Of a stretch of 64,000 nucleotides of DNA, positions 19,843 to 29,040 are shown in pieces. The stretch's first letter is position 1. Every line of letters begins with the position of its first letter. The notes below the pieces were generated by a model. That model worked only from the letters and a program-made list of their open reading frames with translations, was not told the origin of the DNA and made no database searches. Position numbers and translations under genes: made by a program. Source of the DNA: Burkholderia pyrrocinia (GTDB lineage Bacteria > Pseudomonadota > Gammaproteobacteria > Burkholderiales > Burkholderiaceae); contig NZ_CP024902.1 of the NCBI RefSeq assembly GCF_003330765.1, positions 3,224,001-3,288,000 of the forward strand. The letters run 5' to 3'.

Positions 19843-21366
19843 TCACCCGAACAGCCCGTGCAGAAACCAGCGCGGGTCCGCCTGGCTGCTCGTCCGTTCC
19901 TTGAATACCCAGTAGCACGCGCCCTCTTCGTCCTGCGCGACGCAGTAATCACGCTCGACCAGTTGACCGTCGAACCAACCCGCCTCGATCCGCTCGGGCG
20001 ACGACATCATCCTGAGCGGCGTATGGAACACCGGCCGCTCCCCGCGCATCAGCAGCGGCAGCGGCTCGGCCAGCAGCCACGCGGGACGCGGCGGCGCGGC
20101 GGGCAGCGCGACAGCCGGCTTGCCCGCCTGCGCATCGAGCGGCAACCAGCGGTTCGCGGCCTCGGGCCGATGATCGGCGACGGGCGCCGCACGCAGCACG
20201 TTGTCCGCGCCGAGCCGCGCGACCAGCAGCTCGAACAGCCGCTCGCGCGTCTCGCGCGTGCTGCCCGGCTCGGGAAAGAGATCGTCGGCCGGCGGCGCGA
20301 CCGATTCGACGCGCGTGGCCTTCAGACGCACCGCGATCACCGCGGCCGGCAGTTCGACGCGCGCGAGCCGCTCGCCGAGCAGCCGCATGAAGTGTGCCTC
20401 GTCGCGCACGGGTGCGGCGAACGCGAGTTCGAGCGGCGTCGGCGGCACAGCCTGGCGGCCGCGCTCGTGCTCGAGATCGAATGTCATCGCGGCCAGCGAC
20501 AGCTGCCGCGCGGCCAGCCAGCCGCACAGCTGCACAACGAGCCGCCGCGCGGCGAACAGCACAGCCTCCGCATATTCGACGCGCTCCGGCAATTCGAGCC
20601 GCACGTCGAACACGGGCGGCACCGCCATCCACGCGAGCGGCTCGACCGCGTCGCCATACGCACGATCGAGCGCGGCCAGCAGCGCGGGACCGCAGCGCCG
20701 CTGCAGCCCCGCGCGCGGCAGGCCGCGCAGATCGGCGAGCGTGCGGCAGCCGAGACCGTCGAACCAGCCCGCATACGGACGCGCATCGGGCAACAGCACG
20801 CACGGCAGCCCGTCGAGCGCGCGGACCAGCGACGCGCGGCCGGCCACCCGGCGCCGGATCCGCGCACGGGCCGATACGCGCGCCAGCAGCCATGCGCCGC
20901 ACCCGGTCGGTGCAGCGGACAGGCGCGCGGCATAGCCGAGCGCCGCGAGCGTCGCGCGCACCTGGCGGCACAGCGACGGCAGACCGCCGAACAGCCGCAG
21001 GCTCGGGCCGACGTCGACGATGAGCGTGGCTTCGCTGTCGAGCGCGACGCACGGCGAAAAGCGCAGCAACGCGAGCGCGACCGCGCGCAGCGCGTCAGCC
21101 TCGCGCGCGGGATCGCGTTCGACGAGCCGCGTGTGCGGCGCGAGCGTGAGCACGCCGCCGCGCTTCATGCCCGCGCGCACGCCGTGCCGGCGCGCGGGCG
21201 CGTCGGCGATCAGCACGACGCCCTGTTCGAGCACCGCGCAGCCCGCGTCGTCCGCCTCGCCTGCGTCGCTTGCCTCGCCCGTGTCATCCGCGCCGCCGTC
21301 AAACAGCAGCGGGGCGCACACGTCGAGCGGCAGGCGCGGCAGATGGATGCCGAGCAAGACGCGCAT
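19843..21366 (-). CDS. imuB: ImuB, catalytically inactive Y-family polymerase-like protein
   Basis: Adaptor of the ImuA-ImuB-DnaE2 mutasome that links the polymerase to the beta clamp. The start MRVLLGIHLPRLPLD aligns with the first strand of Y-family polymerases but lacks the metal-binding aspartate normally seen there (HVDMDAF type), as expected for ImuB. A DinB-like fold with a helix-hairpin-helix (LADLRGLPRAGLQRR) occupies about 100-330. The 507-residue length is normal. It overlaps the imuA 3' end by 68 bp in another frame and is followed after 6 bp by dnaE2. Confidence 0.93.
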   Translation of the reverse strand: MRVLLGIHLPRLPLDVCAPLLFDGGADDTGEASDAGEADDAGCAVLEQGVVLIADAPARRHGVRAGMKRGGVLTLAPHTRLVERDPAREADALRAVALALLRFSPCVALDSEATLIVDVGPSLRLFGGLPSLCRQVRATLAALGYAARLSAAPTGCGAWLLARVSARARIRRRVAGRASLVRALDGLPCVLLPDARPYAGWFDGLGCRTLADLRGLPRAGLQRRCGPALLAALDRAYGDAVEPLAWMAVPPVFDVRLELPERVEYAEAVLFAARRLVVQLCGWLAARQLSLAAMTFDLEHERGRQAVPPTPLELAFAAPVRDEAHFMRLLGERLARVELPAAVIAVRLKATRVESVAPPADDLFPEPGSTRETRERLFELLVARLGADNVLRAAPVADHRPEAANRWLPLDAQAGKPAVALPAAPPRPAWLLAEPLPLLMRGERPVFHTPLRMMSSPERIEAGWFDGQLVERDYCVAQDEEGACYWVFKERTSSQADPRWFLHGLFG

Positions 21367-22006
21367 AGCGGCTCTCCACGATGGGCGACGGCAGGTCGAG
21401 CACGAGCGGCTCGCTGCGCGCGGGCCCGCGACGCTTGACGATGTCGAGCGACACGCCGCCCGGCACCGGATACAGCGCGACGCGCAGCACGGCCGGCGAC
21501 GGCTGCCGCGCGGCCGACAGCGGGCGCAGCATCACGAACAGCGTGTCGCCGGTGCGCGCGGCCGCGAGATGCAGGCGCCGCAGCGCATCGGGCCGCGCGT
21601 CCTGCCAGAGCAGCAGCGCGCCGCAGCAGCCAGTCTTGAGCACCTGCTCGGCAGCCCACAACGCATCCGTGCGGCTGCCCGCACGCAGCCACAGTAGCGC
21701 GTCGGCCGGCACGCCGAGACTGGCGAGCGCGGTCGCATGCGGCGCTTGCGGCGGCGCGACGAGCGCGAGCGGGCGCCGCGCGCTGACGGTGCGCGCGAGC
21801 GCGGGCGCGAGCAGCCGCATCTCGCCGCAGCCCGGCTGCGCGGCCAGCAATTCGACGAGCCCGCCGACCGGCCAGCCGCCGCCCGGCAGCTCGCTGGACA
21901 GCGACGCAAAACCCGTGTCGATCGTGCGCGGACCGCCGCGCGCGAGTTGCGAACCGCGCCAGAGCGACGGATGAAGGGATTCGGGGGAAATGGAGGATGC
22001 GAGCAT
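21299..22006 (-). CDS. imuA: ImuA, RecA-like SOS mutagenesis protein
   Basis: RecA-superfamily accessory protein of the inducible mutasome. It contains the typical opening ELPGGGWPVGGLVELLA and a strand ending FVMLRPLSA, and lacks a complete Walker A. The ATG at 22006 (MLASSISPESLHP) is chosen; a GTG at 22018 is in frame but sits closer to the LexA box. The length is about 235 residues. It is the first gene of the cassette and is directly downstream of the SOS box. Confidence 0.9.
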   Translation of the reverse strand: MLASSISPESLHPSLWRGSQLARGGPRTIDTGFASLSSELPGGGWPVGGLVELLAAQPGCGEMRLLAPALARTVSARRPLALVAPPQAPHATALASLGVPADALLWLRAGSRTDALWAAEQVLKTGCCGALLLWQDARPDALRRLHLAAARTGDTLFVMLRPLSAARQPSPAVLRVALYPVPGGVSLDIVKRRGPARSEPLVLDLPSPIVESRYARLARHPSAAPAARRVRPAAV

Positions 22007-22020
22007 GACGCCACCCACAA

Positions 22021-22036
22021 CTGTATGGATATACAG
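22021..22036. promoter_or_regulatory. LexA (SOS) box of the imuA-imuB-dnaE2 operon
   Basis: CTGTATGGATATACAG matches the CTGT-N8-ACAG consensus exactly and ends 15 bp from the imuA ATG. A minus-strand TATACT just upstream (22040-22035) may be the -10, so LexA would overlap the core promoter. Confidence 0.9.
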
Positions 22037-22169
22037 TATATGGCAATGCGCTCGCGTCGCACAGCGCCAGTGAAAACCGGCCTTTCGTCAGAAGAAAAAC
22101 ATGGGAAAGCCAAAGCGTCCGGCCGACGCGACGCGGCACCCCGCATCGCGCCGGCACACGCGCGTTGCC

Positions 22170-22964
22170 TCACCCCAGCAGCAGCGCGTCGTCGTCGAGC
22201 TGCTCGTGCCGCACCTTCTCGAACATCTGCAGCAGGTCCGGCACGTCGAGCCCCTTGCGTTCGCCGCCCGACACGTCGAGCACGACCTGCCCCTGGTGCA
22301 GCATCACCGTGCGGTCGCCGTAGTCGAGCGCCTGTCGCATGCTGTGCGTGACCATCATCGTCGTCAGCTTGCTTTCGGCGACGATACGCGCGGTCAGCTC
22401 CAGCACGAACGCCGCCGTCTTCGGGTCGAGCGCGGCCGTGTGCTCGTCGAGCAGCAGGATCCGCGACGGCCGCAGCGACGCCATCAGCAGGCTCACGGCC
22501 TGCCGCTGCCCGCCCGACAGCAACCCGATCCGGTCGGTCAGCCGGTTCTCGAGGCCGAGGTTCAAGAGCCGCAGCTTGTCGCGGAACAGCTCGCGCGACG
22601 GCCGGCCGAGTGCGGCCCGGAAGCCGCGCCGCACGCCGCGCGCCATCGCGAGCGCCATGTTCTCCTCGATCGTCAGCGCCTCGCAGGTGCCGGCCATCGG
22701 ATCCTGGAACACGCGCGCGACGAGGTGCGCGCGGTCCCACGCGGGCTGGCGCGTGACGTCCGCGCCATCGATCGCGATGCGCCCCGAATCGACGCGCTGG
22801 TCGCCGCTGACCGCATTGAGGAAGGTCGACTTGCCGGCGCCGTTCGAGCCGATCACCGCGACGAACTGGCCGTCAGGAATCTCGAGCGACAGCCCGCGCA
22901 ACGCGCGCGTCTCGATTGGCGTGCCGGGATTGAACGTGAGTTTCAGGTCTTGTGCGGACAGCAT
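22170..22964 (-). CDS. ABC transporter ATP-binding protein
   Basis: Cytoplasmic ATPase of an importer. It has Walker A GSNGAGKST, signature LSGGQRQAV, Walker B ILLLDEHTAALDP, and the H-loop in MVTHSMRQAL; 264 residues. It follows the permease with a 1-base gap. The set (periplasmic protein, LivH-like permease, single ATPase) is that of the TrpXYZ-type family. The substrate is not evident from sequence; aromatic amino acids or another small solute are possible. Confidence 0.92.
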   Translation of the reverse strand: MLSAQDLKLTFNPGTPIETRALRGLSLEIPDGQFVAVIGSNGAGKSTFLNAVSGDQRVDSGRIAIDGADVTRQPAWDRAHLVARVFQDPMAGTCEALTIEENMALAMARGVRRGFRAALGRPSRELFRDKLRLLNLGLENRLTDRIGLLSGGQRQAVSLLMASLRPSRILLLDEHTAALDPKTAAFVLELTARIVAESKLTTMMVTHSMRQALDYGDRTVMLHQGQVVLDVSGGERKGLDVPDLLQMFEKVRHEQLDDDALLLG

Positions 22965-22965
22965 G

Positions 22966-23862
22966 TCATGCCCCTCCGTTCTTGCGCGCGAACAGCTTCT
23001 TGCGCGTCGCCGGCAGCACCAGCGCGATCGTGACGAGCGCGGCCGTCACGAGGTTCAAATCCTGCGCCTTCAGGCCGATGAATTCGCTGTTCAGCGCGAG
23101 CGCGATGAAGAAGCGGTAGACGATCGCGCCAAGCACGACGGCGAGCGTCGTCAGCACGAGCCGGCGTGCCGGCAGCAGCGTCTCGCCGATGATCACGGCG
23201 GCCAGCCCGATCACGATCGTGCCGATCCCCATCGAGATGTCCGCGCCGCCCTGCGTCTGCGCGAACAACGCGCCGGCGAGCGCGACGAGCGCATTCGACA
23301 GCGCCATCCCGGCGAGCGTCGAGCGGCCCGTCGCGATGCCTTGCGCGCGCGCCATCCGCGGATTCGCGCCGGTCGCGCGCATCGCGAGGCCGAGCTGCGA
23401 CGAGAAGAACCAGTCGAGGCAGAGCTTCGCGACCACGACGACGATTGCGAGCAGCGCCGGGCGCAGCACGTAGTCGGGCATCCAGTCGGGCTGCAGCACG
23501 GTGAAGATCGTCGGCTCGGTGATGAGCGGCACGTTCGGCCGGCCCATGATGCGCAGGTTCACCGAATAGAGCGCGATCATCATCAGGATGCTGGCGAGCA
23601 GGTCCATGATCTTCAGGCGCACGTTGAGCCAGCCCGTGATGAAGCCGGCAACCGCGCCCGCGACGATCGCGATGCAGGTCGAGCTGAACGGGTCGTAGCC
23701 GGCCGAGATCAGCGTCGCGGCAACGGCGCCGCCAAGCGGAAAGCTGCCGTCGACGGTGAGGTCGGGGAAGTTGAGGATGCGAAACGAGATCAGCACCCCG
23801 AGGGCGACGAGACTGAAGATCAGGCCGATCTCCAGCGCGCCCAGTAACGAGAACAGAGACAT
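22966..23862 (-). CDS. ABC transporter permease, LivH/branched-chain type
   Basis: Integral membrane component of 298 residues with about eight hydrophobic segments. LNFPDLTVDGSFPLGGAVAA near residues 30-50 is characteristic of permeases paired with ABC_sub_bind-type binding proteins. It lies directly between the ATPase and the binding-protein genes on the same strand. Confidence 0.9.
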   Translation of the reverse strand: MSLFSLLGALEIGLIFSLVALGVLISFRILNFPDLTVDGSFPLGGAVAATLISAGYDPFSSTCIAIVAGAVAGFITGWLNVRLKIMDLLASILMMIALYSVNLRIMGRPNVPLITEPTIFTVLQPDWMPDYVLRPALLAIVVVVAKLCLDWFFSSQLGLAMRATGANPRMARAQGIATGRSTLAGMALSNALVALAGALFAQTQGGADISMGIGTIVIGLAAVIIGETLLPARRLVLTTLAVVLGAIVYRFFIALALNSEFIGLKAQDLNLVTAALVTIALVLPATRKKLFARKNGGA

Positions 23863-24000
23863 GATGGGGAATCCTGTTGCTTCCCGGCCGGACGTGTACG
23901 GCCGGGCGAAGCGAACGGGCAGCCCCGGGTGGAAGCCGCCCGTTCGGCGGTGTCGTTCAGGCCCGGATCGGGCCTGCCGGCGCAGCGGTCGGGCCGCGGC

Positions 24001-24966
24001 TTACTTGATGACCGTCTTCGCTTCCTTCACGAGATCCGACGACAGCGTCACGCCCTGCTTCGCAGCCGCGCCCGTATTGACGAACAGCTCGAGGTTGCTG
24101 CTCGTCTCCGACGCGATCGCGCCCGGCTTCTCGCCCTTCAGGATGCGTGCGACGACCTTGCCCGTCTGGCGGCCGAGGTCGCCGTAGTTGATGCCGAGCG
24201 CCGCGATGCCGCCGCGCTTCACGCTGTCGGTGTCGCCGGCGACGAGCGGGATCTTCGCTTCGTTCGCGACCTTCACGAGCGCTTCGTACGCGGACACGAC
24301 GTTGTTGTCGGTGTTCGTATAGATCACGTCGACCTTGCCGATCAGGCTTTTCGCGGCCGGGCCGATGTCGACGGTGCGCGGCGCGGCCGCTTCCTTCAGC
24401 GTCATCCCCTGTTTCGCGAGGAGCTCCTTGAGCGCCTTCACGACGACGACCGAGTTCGCTTCGCCCGGGTTGTAGACCATGCCGACCGTCTTCGCATTCG
24501 GCACGACGCGCTTGATCAGTGCGACCTGGCGGTCGAGCGGCAGCTTGTCGGACACGCCCGTCACGTTGCCGCCCGACGGGCCCCAGCCCTTCACGAGCTG
24601 TGCGGCGACCGGATCGGTGACGCCCGAATAGACGACGGGCACGCTCTTCGTCGCTGCGACGACCGACTGCGCGGCCGGCGTTGCGATCGCGACGATCACA
24701 TCGGGCTGGTCGCCGACGAACTTGCGCGCGATCTGCGCGGCCGTGCCCGTGTTGCCCTGCGCGCTCTGGTATTCCCACTTGAGCTTGTCGTCGCCGTAGC
24801 CTTCCGCCTTCAGTTCGGCGCGCACGCCGTCGCGGATCGCGTCGAGCGCCGGATGGTCGACGATCGACAGCACCTTGACGGTCTGTGCGTGCGCGGCACC
24901 TGCCAGCGCGAGTGCGGCCACGCCGGCCGTGATCGAACGGATCGCGAAAGTCTTGAATCGCTTCAT
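24001..24966 (-). CDS. Periplasmic ABC_sub_bind-family substrate-binding protein
   Basis: Exported solute-binding protein, 321 residues. The ATG at 24966 opens a clear Sec signal peptide (MKRFKTFAIRSITAGVAALALAGAAHA). Upstream in-frame codons are not part of the protein. Family features include DHPALDAIRDGV near the N-terminus, VVYSGVTDPVAAQLV in the middle, and GINYGDLGRQTG near the C-terminus. It is first in its operon (binding protein - permease - ATPase). The ligand is unknown. Confidence 0.9.
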   Translation of the reverse strand: MKRFKTFAIRSITAGVAALALAGAAHAQTVKVLSIVDHPALDAIRDGVRAELKAEGYGDDKLKWEYQSAQGNTGTAAQIARKFVGDQPDVIVAIATPAAQSVVAATKSVPVVYSGVTDPVAAQLVKGWGPSGGNVTGVSDKLPLDRQVALIKRVVPNAKTVGMVYNPGEANSVVVVKALKELLAKQGMTLKEAAAPRTVDIGPAAKSLIGKVDVIYTNTDNNVVSAYEALVKVANEAKIPLVAGDTDSVKRGGIAALGINYGDLGRQTGKVVARILKGEKPGAIASETSSNLELFVNTGAAAKQGVTLSSDLVKEAKTVIK

Positions 24967-25298
24967 GGGTGAGTCTCCCCCGTATTGTGTCGGTTCTGGA
25001 TGATGGATTCCCGCCGCCGTCATGCGGGCGCCGCAGCGCGTACAACACGGCGGCGGCCGGCCCGCGCCCCCCGGGAAGGCGTGCAGCGGCGAACGCATGA
25101 GGATACCATTTCAGCAGACCACCGCCTGACTCCGCGCTTTCATTCGGCGCACCGGATCGCGGCACCCACCGGGGCGCCGCGACCGCGCGCGAAGCCCGGC
25201 CGGCGGCGGTTCCCGCCGGTGTCCGCGCAACGCATCAGCCGCGCTCGCGGCTTTACGTTATGCTGTCGACCGACCCAATTCACTCCATCGGAGGGCCG
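24967..25298. other. Divergent intergenic region (ABC operon / small four-Cys gene)
   Basis: About 330 bases between divergently transcribed genes, so it must carry both promoters. I see no clear palindromic operator or convincing -35/-10 pair. GAGG at 25291-25294 is the Shine-Dalgarno of the next gene. Confidence 0.6.
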
Positions 25299-25607
25299 AT
25301 GAAACGGGGGATCCGTGCAATCGCATTCGCGGCCGTCGCGCTGGCGCTGCCGGTCGCGGCCTTCGCGCTGACCGACGGCGATGCGCAGTACGACGACTGC
25401 ATGCTCAACGCGCTGCGCGAAAGCCGCAACGGCGCGGCGGCCCAGTTGATCCAGCGCTCCTGCGACGCGCTGTACCACAACAACGCGATGCTGCTGCCGC
25501 GCGAGCGGCGCTTTCACGAGTGCGTGGTGCAATCACTGCCGGGCGTGCGCGACAACTACGCGATCCAGCAGATCATGGCGATCTGCTCGCGGCGCGGCGA
25601 TATGTGA
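25299..25607 (+). CDS. Small secreted four-cysteine protein (VF_A0006-like)
   Basis: A 102-residue protein with a signal peptide (MKRGIRAIAFAAVALALPVAAFA) and four evenly spaced cysteines in the mature part: DDCML, RSCDAL, HECVVQ and AICSR. The ATG at 25299 with GAGG eight bases upstream is preferred to earlier codons, since it exposes the signal peptide. The pattern resembles the VF_A0006-type four-cysteine family, which has no known function. The cysteines probably form two disulfides in the periplasm. It stands alone, with a terminator-like hairpin downstream. Confidence 0.8.
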   Translation: MKRGIRAIAFAAVALALPVAAFALTDGDAQYDDCMLNALRESRNGAAAQLIQRSCDALYHNNAMLLPRERRFHECVVQSLPGVRDNYAIQQIMAICSRRGDM

Positions 25608-25660
25608 GCCAGCGCTGAACGCCGGGCGCCGCGCAGCCGTCGGTCGGGCGCGCCAATGAA

Positions 25661-25687
25661 AAAGGGCCTGCGCGATGCAGGCCCTTT
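25661..25687. terminator. Bidirectional terminator between the four-Cys gene and metQ
   Basis: An 11-bp stem (aaagggcctgc / gcaggcccttt) with a 5-base loop, placed between convergent genes. Confidence 0.85.
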
Positions 25688-25717
25688 CCGTTCAGCGGTC
25701 CGACCGGTGTGCGGCGT

Positions 25718-26533
25718 TCAGAACGACGCAACCATCGAGCCCTTGAACTGCTTCTTGATGAACTCCTTCACTTCCGGCGACTGGTACGCCTTGACCAGCT
25801 TCTTCACCCACGGCTGATCCTTGTCCTTCGCGCGTACGGCGATCAGGTTCGCGTACGGGCTCGTCAGCGCTTCGAGCGCGATCGCGTCCTTGGTCGGCTG
25901 CAGGTTCGCGGCCAGCGCGTAGTTCGTGTTGACCACGGCCGCGTCGACGTCCGACAGCACGCGCGGCAGTTGCGCGGCATCGAGTTCGGAGATCTTCAGC
26001 TTCTTCGGGTTCTCGGCGATGTCGAGCACCGTCGCGTTGTTGCCGCCCGTGCCGGCGCCCGCCTTCAGCTTGATCACGCCTTGCGTCTGCAGCAGCAGCA
26101 ACGCGCGGTTCTCGTTCGACGGATCGTTCGGCACCGCGAGCTTCGCGCCTTGCGGCAGGTCCTTCAGCGCCTTGAACTTCTTCGAGTACACGCCCATCGG
26201 CGAGATGTAGGTCAGGCCCGCGCTGACGATCTTGTAGCCGCGCTGCTTCACCTGGCTGTCGAGGTAGGGCTGGTGCTGGAAGCTGTTCGCGTCGAGGTCG
26301 CCCGAGTCGAGCGCCGCGTTCGGCTGCACGTAGTCGTTGAACTCGATGACCTTCACGTTCAGGCCTTCCTTCTCCTTCGCGACCTTCTGCACGAGTTGCC
26401 ATACTTCCGAATCCGGGCCGGCGACCGTGCCGACCTTGATCACCTTGTCTTCGGCGTGCGCGCCCGCCGACAGCGTCAGCGCTGCACCAGTGGCCAGCAC
26501 GGAAAATACCTTCAGGAGACTGCGACGCTTCAT
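25718..26533 (-). CDS. metQ: MetQ/NlpA-family methionine-binding protein
   Basis: Periplasmic substrate-binding protein for methionine-type ABC uptake, 271 residues. It contains the family core EFNDYVQPNAALDSGDLDAN and LQTQGVIKLK, and VVNTNYAL near residue 205. The signal peptide ends SAGAHA-ED with no lipobox cysteine, so this copy is predicted to be soluble rather than lipid-anchored. No metN or metI lies beside it, so it must use an ATPase and permease encoded elsewhere. The exact ligand (L-Met, D-Met or a related compound) is not settled. Confidence 0.9.
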   Translation of the reverse strand: MKRRSLLKVFSVLATGAALTLSAGAHAEDKVIKVGTVAGPDSEVWQLVQKVAKEKEGLNVKVIEFNDYVQPNAALDSGDLDANSFQHQPYLDSQVKQRGYKIVSAGLTYISPMGVYSKKFKALKDLPQGAKLAVPNDPSNENRALLLLQTQGVIKLKAGAGTGGNNATVLDIAENPKKLKISELDAAQLPRVLSDVDAAVVNTNYALAANLQPTKDAIALEALTSPYANLIAVRAKDKDQPWVKKLVKAYQSPEVKEFIKKQFKGSMVASF

Positions 26534-26737
26534 CTGTTTCTCGCTTTCTTGCTTACTTTAAATGGGGCGCGATACGGGTATGCCCCGACTCGCAGGAAGG
26601 GGCAAATGGTGTCACAGGATCGGCGGGAAGTGAAATACATCCCGCTCATATGGGTATGCACCTCGGCGGTGCTGGCGGCGGATGCGAGGCTTGGCTGTTA
26701 GTTGCATTTGTGCGTGACGCGCATCAACCAGCCCGCG

Positions 26738-28375
26738 TCACGCGACCACTGCCCCGTCGGCCGCCTTCGTGCCGAACGCGGGTTCGACCGCCCGCTCGCC
26801 GGCCCGGCGCGGCGACAGGCCGCCGGCGTCGCCGACCCGGAACGCGCCAACCGTGTCGCGCAGCCGCGCGGCCTGTTCCTGCAGCGACGCGGCGGCCGCG
26901 GCGGCCTCCTCGACGAGCGCCGCGTTCTGCTGCGTCACCTGGTCCATCTGCGTGACCGCGCGCCCGACCTGCGTGATGCCGCTCGCCTGCTCCTCGGACG
27001 CGGCCGCGATCTCGCCCATGATGTCGGTCACGCGCGCGACGGCCTGCAGGATCTCGCCCATCGTCGTGCCGGCCTGGCCGACGAGCGTCGAACCGTTGCG
27101 CACACGTTCGCCCGAATCGACGATCAGCTCGCGGATCTCCTTCGCGGCCGTCGCGCTGCGCTGCGCGAGCGAGCGCACTTCGCCCGCGACCACCGCGAAA
27201 CCGCGGCCCTGCTCGCCCGCGCGCGCGGCCTCGACCGCCGCGTTCAGCGCGAGAATGTTGGTCTGGAACGCGATGCCCTCGATTACGCCGATGATGTCGG
27301 CGATCTTGCGCGAGCTGTCGTCGATCTCGCCCATCGTGCCGATCACGCGGTTCACGACGTCGCTCCCCGTGCGCGCGATGTCCGACGCGTTGTTCGCCAG
27401 CCCGCTCGCCTGCCGCGCGTTGTCCGCGTTCTGTTTCACCGTCGCGGTCAGCTGCTCCATGCTCGCGGCCGTTTCTTCCAGCGACGCGGCCTGCTCCTCG
27501 GTACGCTGCGACAGGTCGTCGTTGCCGGCCGAGATTTCGCGGCTCGCCGACGCGATCGCTTCGGCCGACTGGCGAATCCCGCCGATCGTCGCCTGCAGCC
27601 GTGCCTGCATGTCGTGCATCGCGGCCATCATGCTCGTGCGGTCGCCCGCGCGCACGGGCACCGGCTGCGTCAGGTCGCCCTGCGCGATGCGCGTCGCGAG
27701 CGCGGCCGCTTCGTCGGGCTCGCCGCCGAGGCTGCCGCGCACGTTGCGGATGATCACCAGCATCGCCGCGCTGATCACGAAGCCGATCACGAACACGACC
27801 GCGAGGTGGCCGAGCAGCGTCCGGTAGTAGAGGGTGTCGATGTCCTTCAGGAAGACGCCGCTCGAGATGTTCCAGTCCCACGGCGCGAAGCGCGTGACGT
27901 AGCTGATCTTCGGCACGGCGGTCTCGCTGTGCGGCAGCCGCCCGCGATATTCGGCGAAGCCGCTGCCGGTCGCCTTCGCGGCGTTCAGGATCGTGACGAA
28001 CAGCGGCTTGCCGTCCGGATCGAGATAGTCGCCGACCTGCGTGCCGACCAGCTTCGGCAGCGTCGGATGCATCAGCACGACCGGCTGCGAGTCCATCACG
28101 AACACGTAGCCCGAATCGCCGTAGCGCATCGCGGCCAGGCTCGCGAGCGCGTCGCGCTTCGCGTCGGCCTCGGGCAGCGTGCCGCTCTGCGCAAGCGCGT
28201 GATACGCATTCACCACGCCGGCCGCCGAGTCGACGAGATTCGCGATGCCGGCCTTGCGTTCGGCGAGCATCGTCGCGCGCGTCTCGTAGGCGCTCCATGC
28301 GCCGACGCCCAGGAGACCGATCCATACCAGCGCAAGCGCGAGCCACAGCTTGCGGTTCAAACTCATTCTGCTCAT
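26738..28375 (-). CDS. Methyl-accepting chemotaxis protein with a single Cache domain
   Basis: Membrane chemoreceptor of about 545 residues. TM1 lies at about 10-30; a periplasmic sCache_2 domain (contains [19 protein letters not shown]) follows; TM2 lies at about 190-210, then HAMP, then the signalling domain with the invariant hairpin ([20 protein letters not shown]). The start [11 protein letters not shown] at 28375 is chosen because a basic N-terminus precedes TM1; ATG 28366 is an alternative. No CheB/CheR-binding pentapeptide (NWETF type) is seen at the C-terminus. The ligand is unknown; small organic acids are common for this domain. Confidence 0.93.
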   Translation of the reverse strand: MSRMSLNRKLWLALALVWIGLLGVGAWSAYETRATMLAERKAGIANLVDSAAGVVNAYHALAQSGTLPEADAKRDALASLAAMRYGDSGYVFVMDSQPVVLMHPTLPKLVGTQVGDYLDPDGKPLFVTILNAAKATGSGFAEYRGRLPHSETAVPKISYVTRFAPWDWNISSGVFLKDIDTLYYRTLLGHLAVVFVIGFVISAAMLVIIRNVRGSLGGEPDEAAALATRIAQGDLTQPVPVRAGDRTSMMAAMHDMQARLQATIGGIRQSAEAIASASREISAGNDDLSQRTEEQAASLEETAASMEQLTATVKQNADNARQASGLANNASDIARTGSDVVNRVIGTMGEIDDSSRKIADIIGVIEGIAFQTNILALNAAVEAARAGEQGRGFAVVAGEVRSLAQRSATAAKEIRELIVDSGERVRNGSTLVGQAGTTMGEILQAVARVTDIMGEIAAASEEQASGITQVGRAVTQMDQVTQQNAALVEEAAAAAASLQEQAARLRDTVGAFRVGDAGGLSPRRAGERAVEPAFGTKAADGAVVA

Positions 28376-28611
28376 CTGCGTGCCTTGTTGTCGATGTCGA
28401 TGCGCACGAACGGCCCGTCGCGCGCAAACGGTTGCCCTTCTATTTACGGCAACGAGGCTTACAACTTGAATACGGGCCGGCGCGATGAACACGCGGCCGA
28501 CCCACTGCCCTCGCCCCGCAACGCGACCGCCGGCGCGACAGCCCGCATTCGCTGTGCTAAAAAGACCGGCTGGCCGGCGCGCGAAGCGCCGGCGCCATTC
28601 CAGGGCCATCC

Positions 28612-28902
28612 ATGTACGTCATCGACATCCACTACACCGCGTCGCTCGAGCGCATCGACGACGCGCTCGAACGCCACCGTGCGTATCTGCAGCCGCTGCT
28701 CGACAAGGGCATCTTCATCGCGGCGGGACCGAAGGTGCCGCGCGAAGGCGGCGTGATCCTCGCCGCGCGCATCGATCGCGACGAACTGGACACGATCCTG
28801 AAGACCGACCCGTTCGTGACCGAAGGGCTCGCCACGTATCGCGTGACGGAATTCCGGATCACGCGCGCCGCATCGGGCTTCAACGTGCCCGCGCTGCCGT
28901 AA
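28612..28902 (+). CDS. YciI family protein
   Basis: A small dimeric alpha+beta-barrel protein of 96 residues. It has the YciI pattern: an N-terminal strand, [13 protein letters not shown] with the conserved His, [13 protein letters not shown], and [13 protein letters not shown] with the conserved Asp-Pro-Phe. Members are proposed to be small hydrolases or isomerases, but the role is unknown. It is divergent from the chemoreceptor gene and convergent with the sco gene. Confidence 0.88.
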   Translation: MYVIDIHYTASLERIDDALERHRAYLQPLLDKGIFIAAGPKVPREGGVILAARIDRDELDTILKTDPFVTEGLATYRVTEFRITRAASGFNVPALP

Positions 28903-29040
28903 CGCGACACCTGCGCGACGCGCGCGCAGGCCGACGTGCCGCCCGACGGGCGGCGCATGCAAACAACGAGGGGAGAGAATGCGCAACGGCGCGTGGCGGC
29001 CGTCACGCGATCGCCGGGCCGTGCGCCCGGCGGATGCCGT

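Noticed and set aside
24967..26737. SAM or other riboswitch upstream of metQ or the ABC operon
   Set aside because: No conserved riboswitch core or multi-stem layout could be recognised in either leader.
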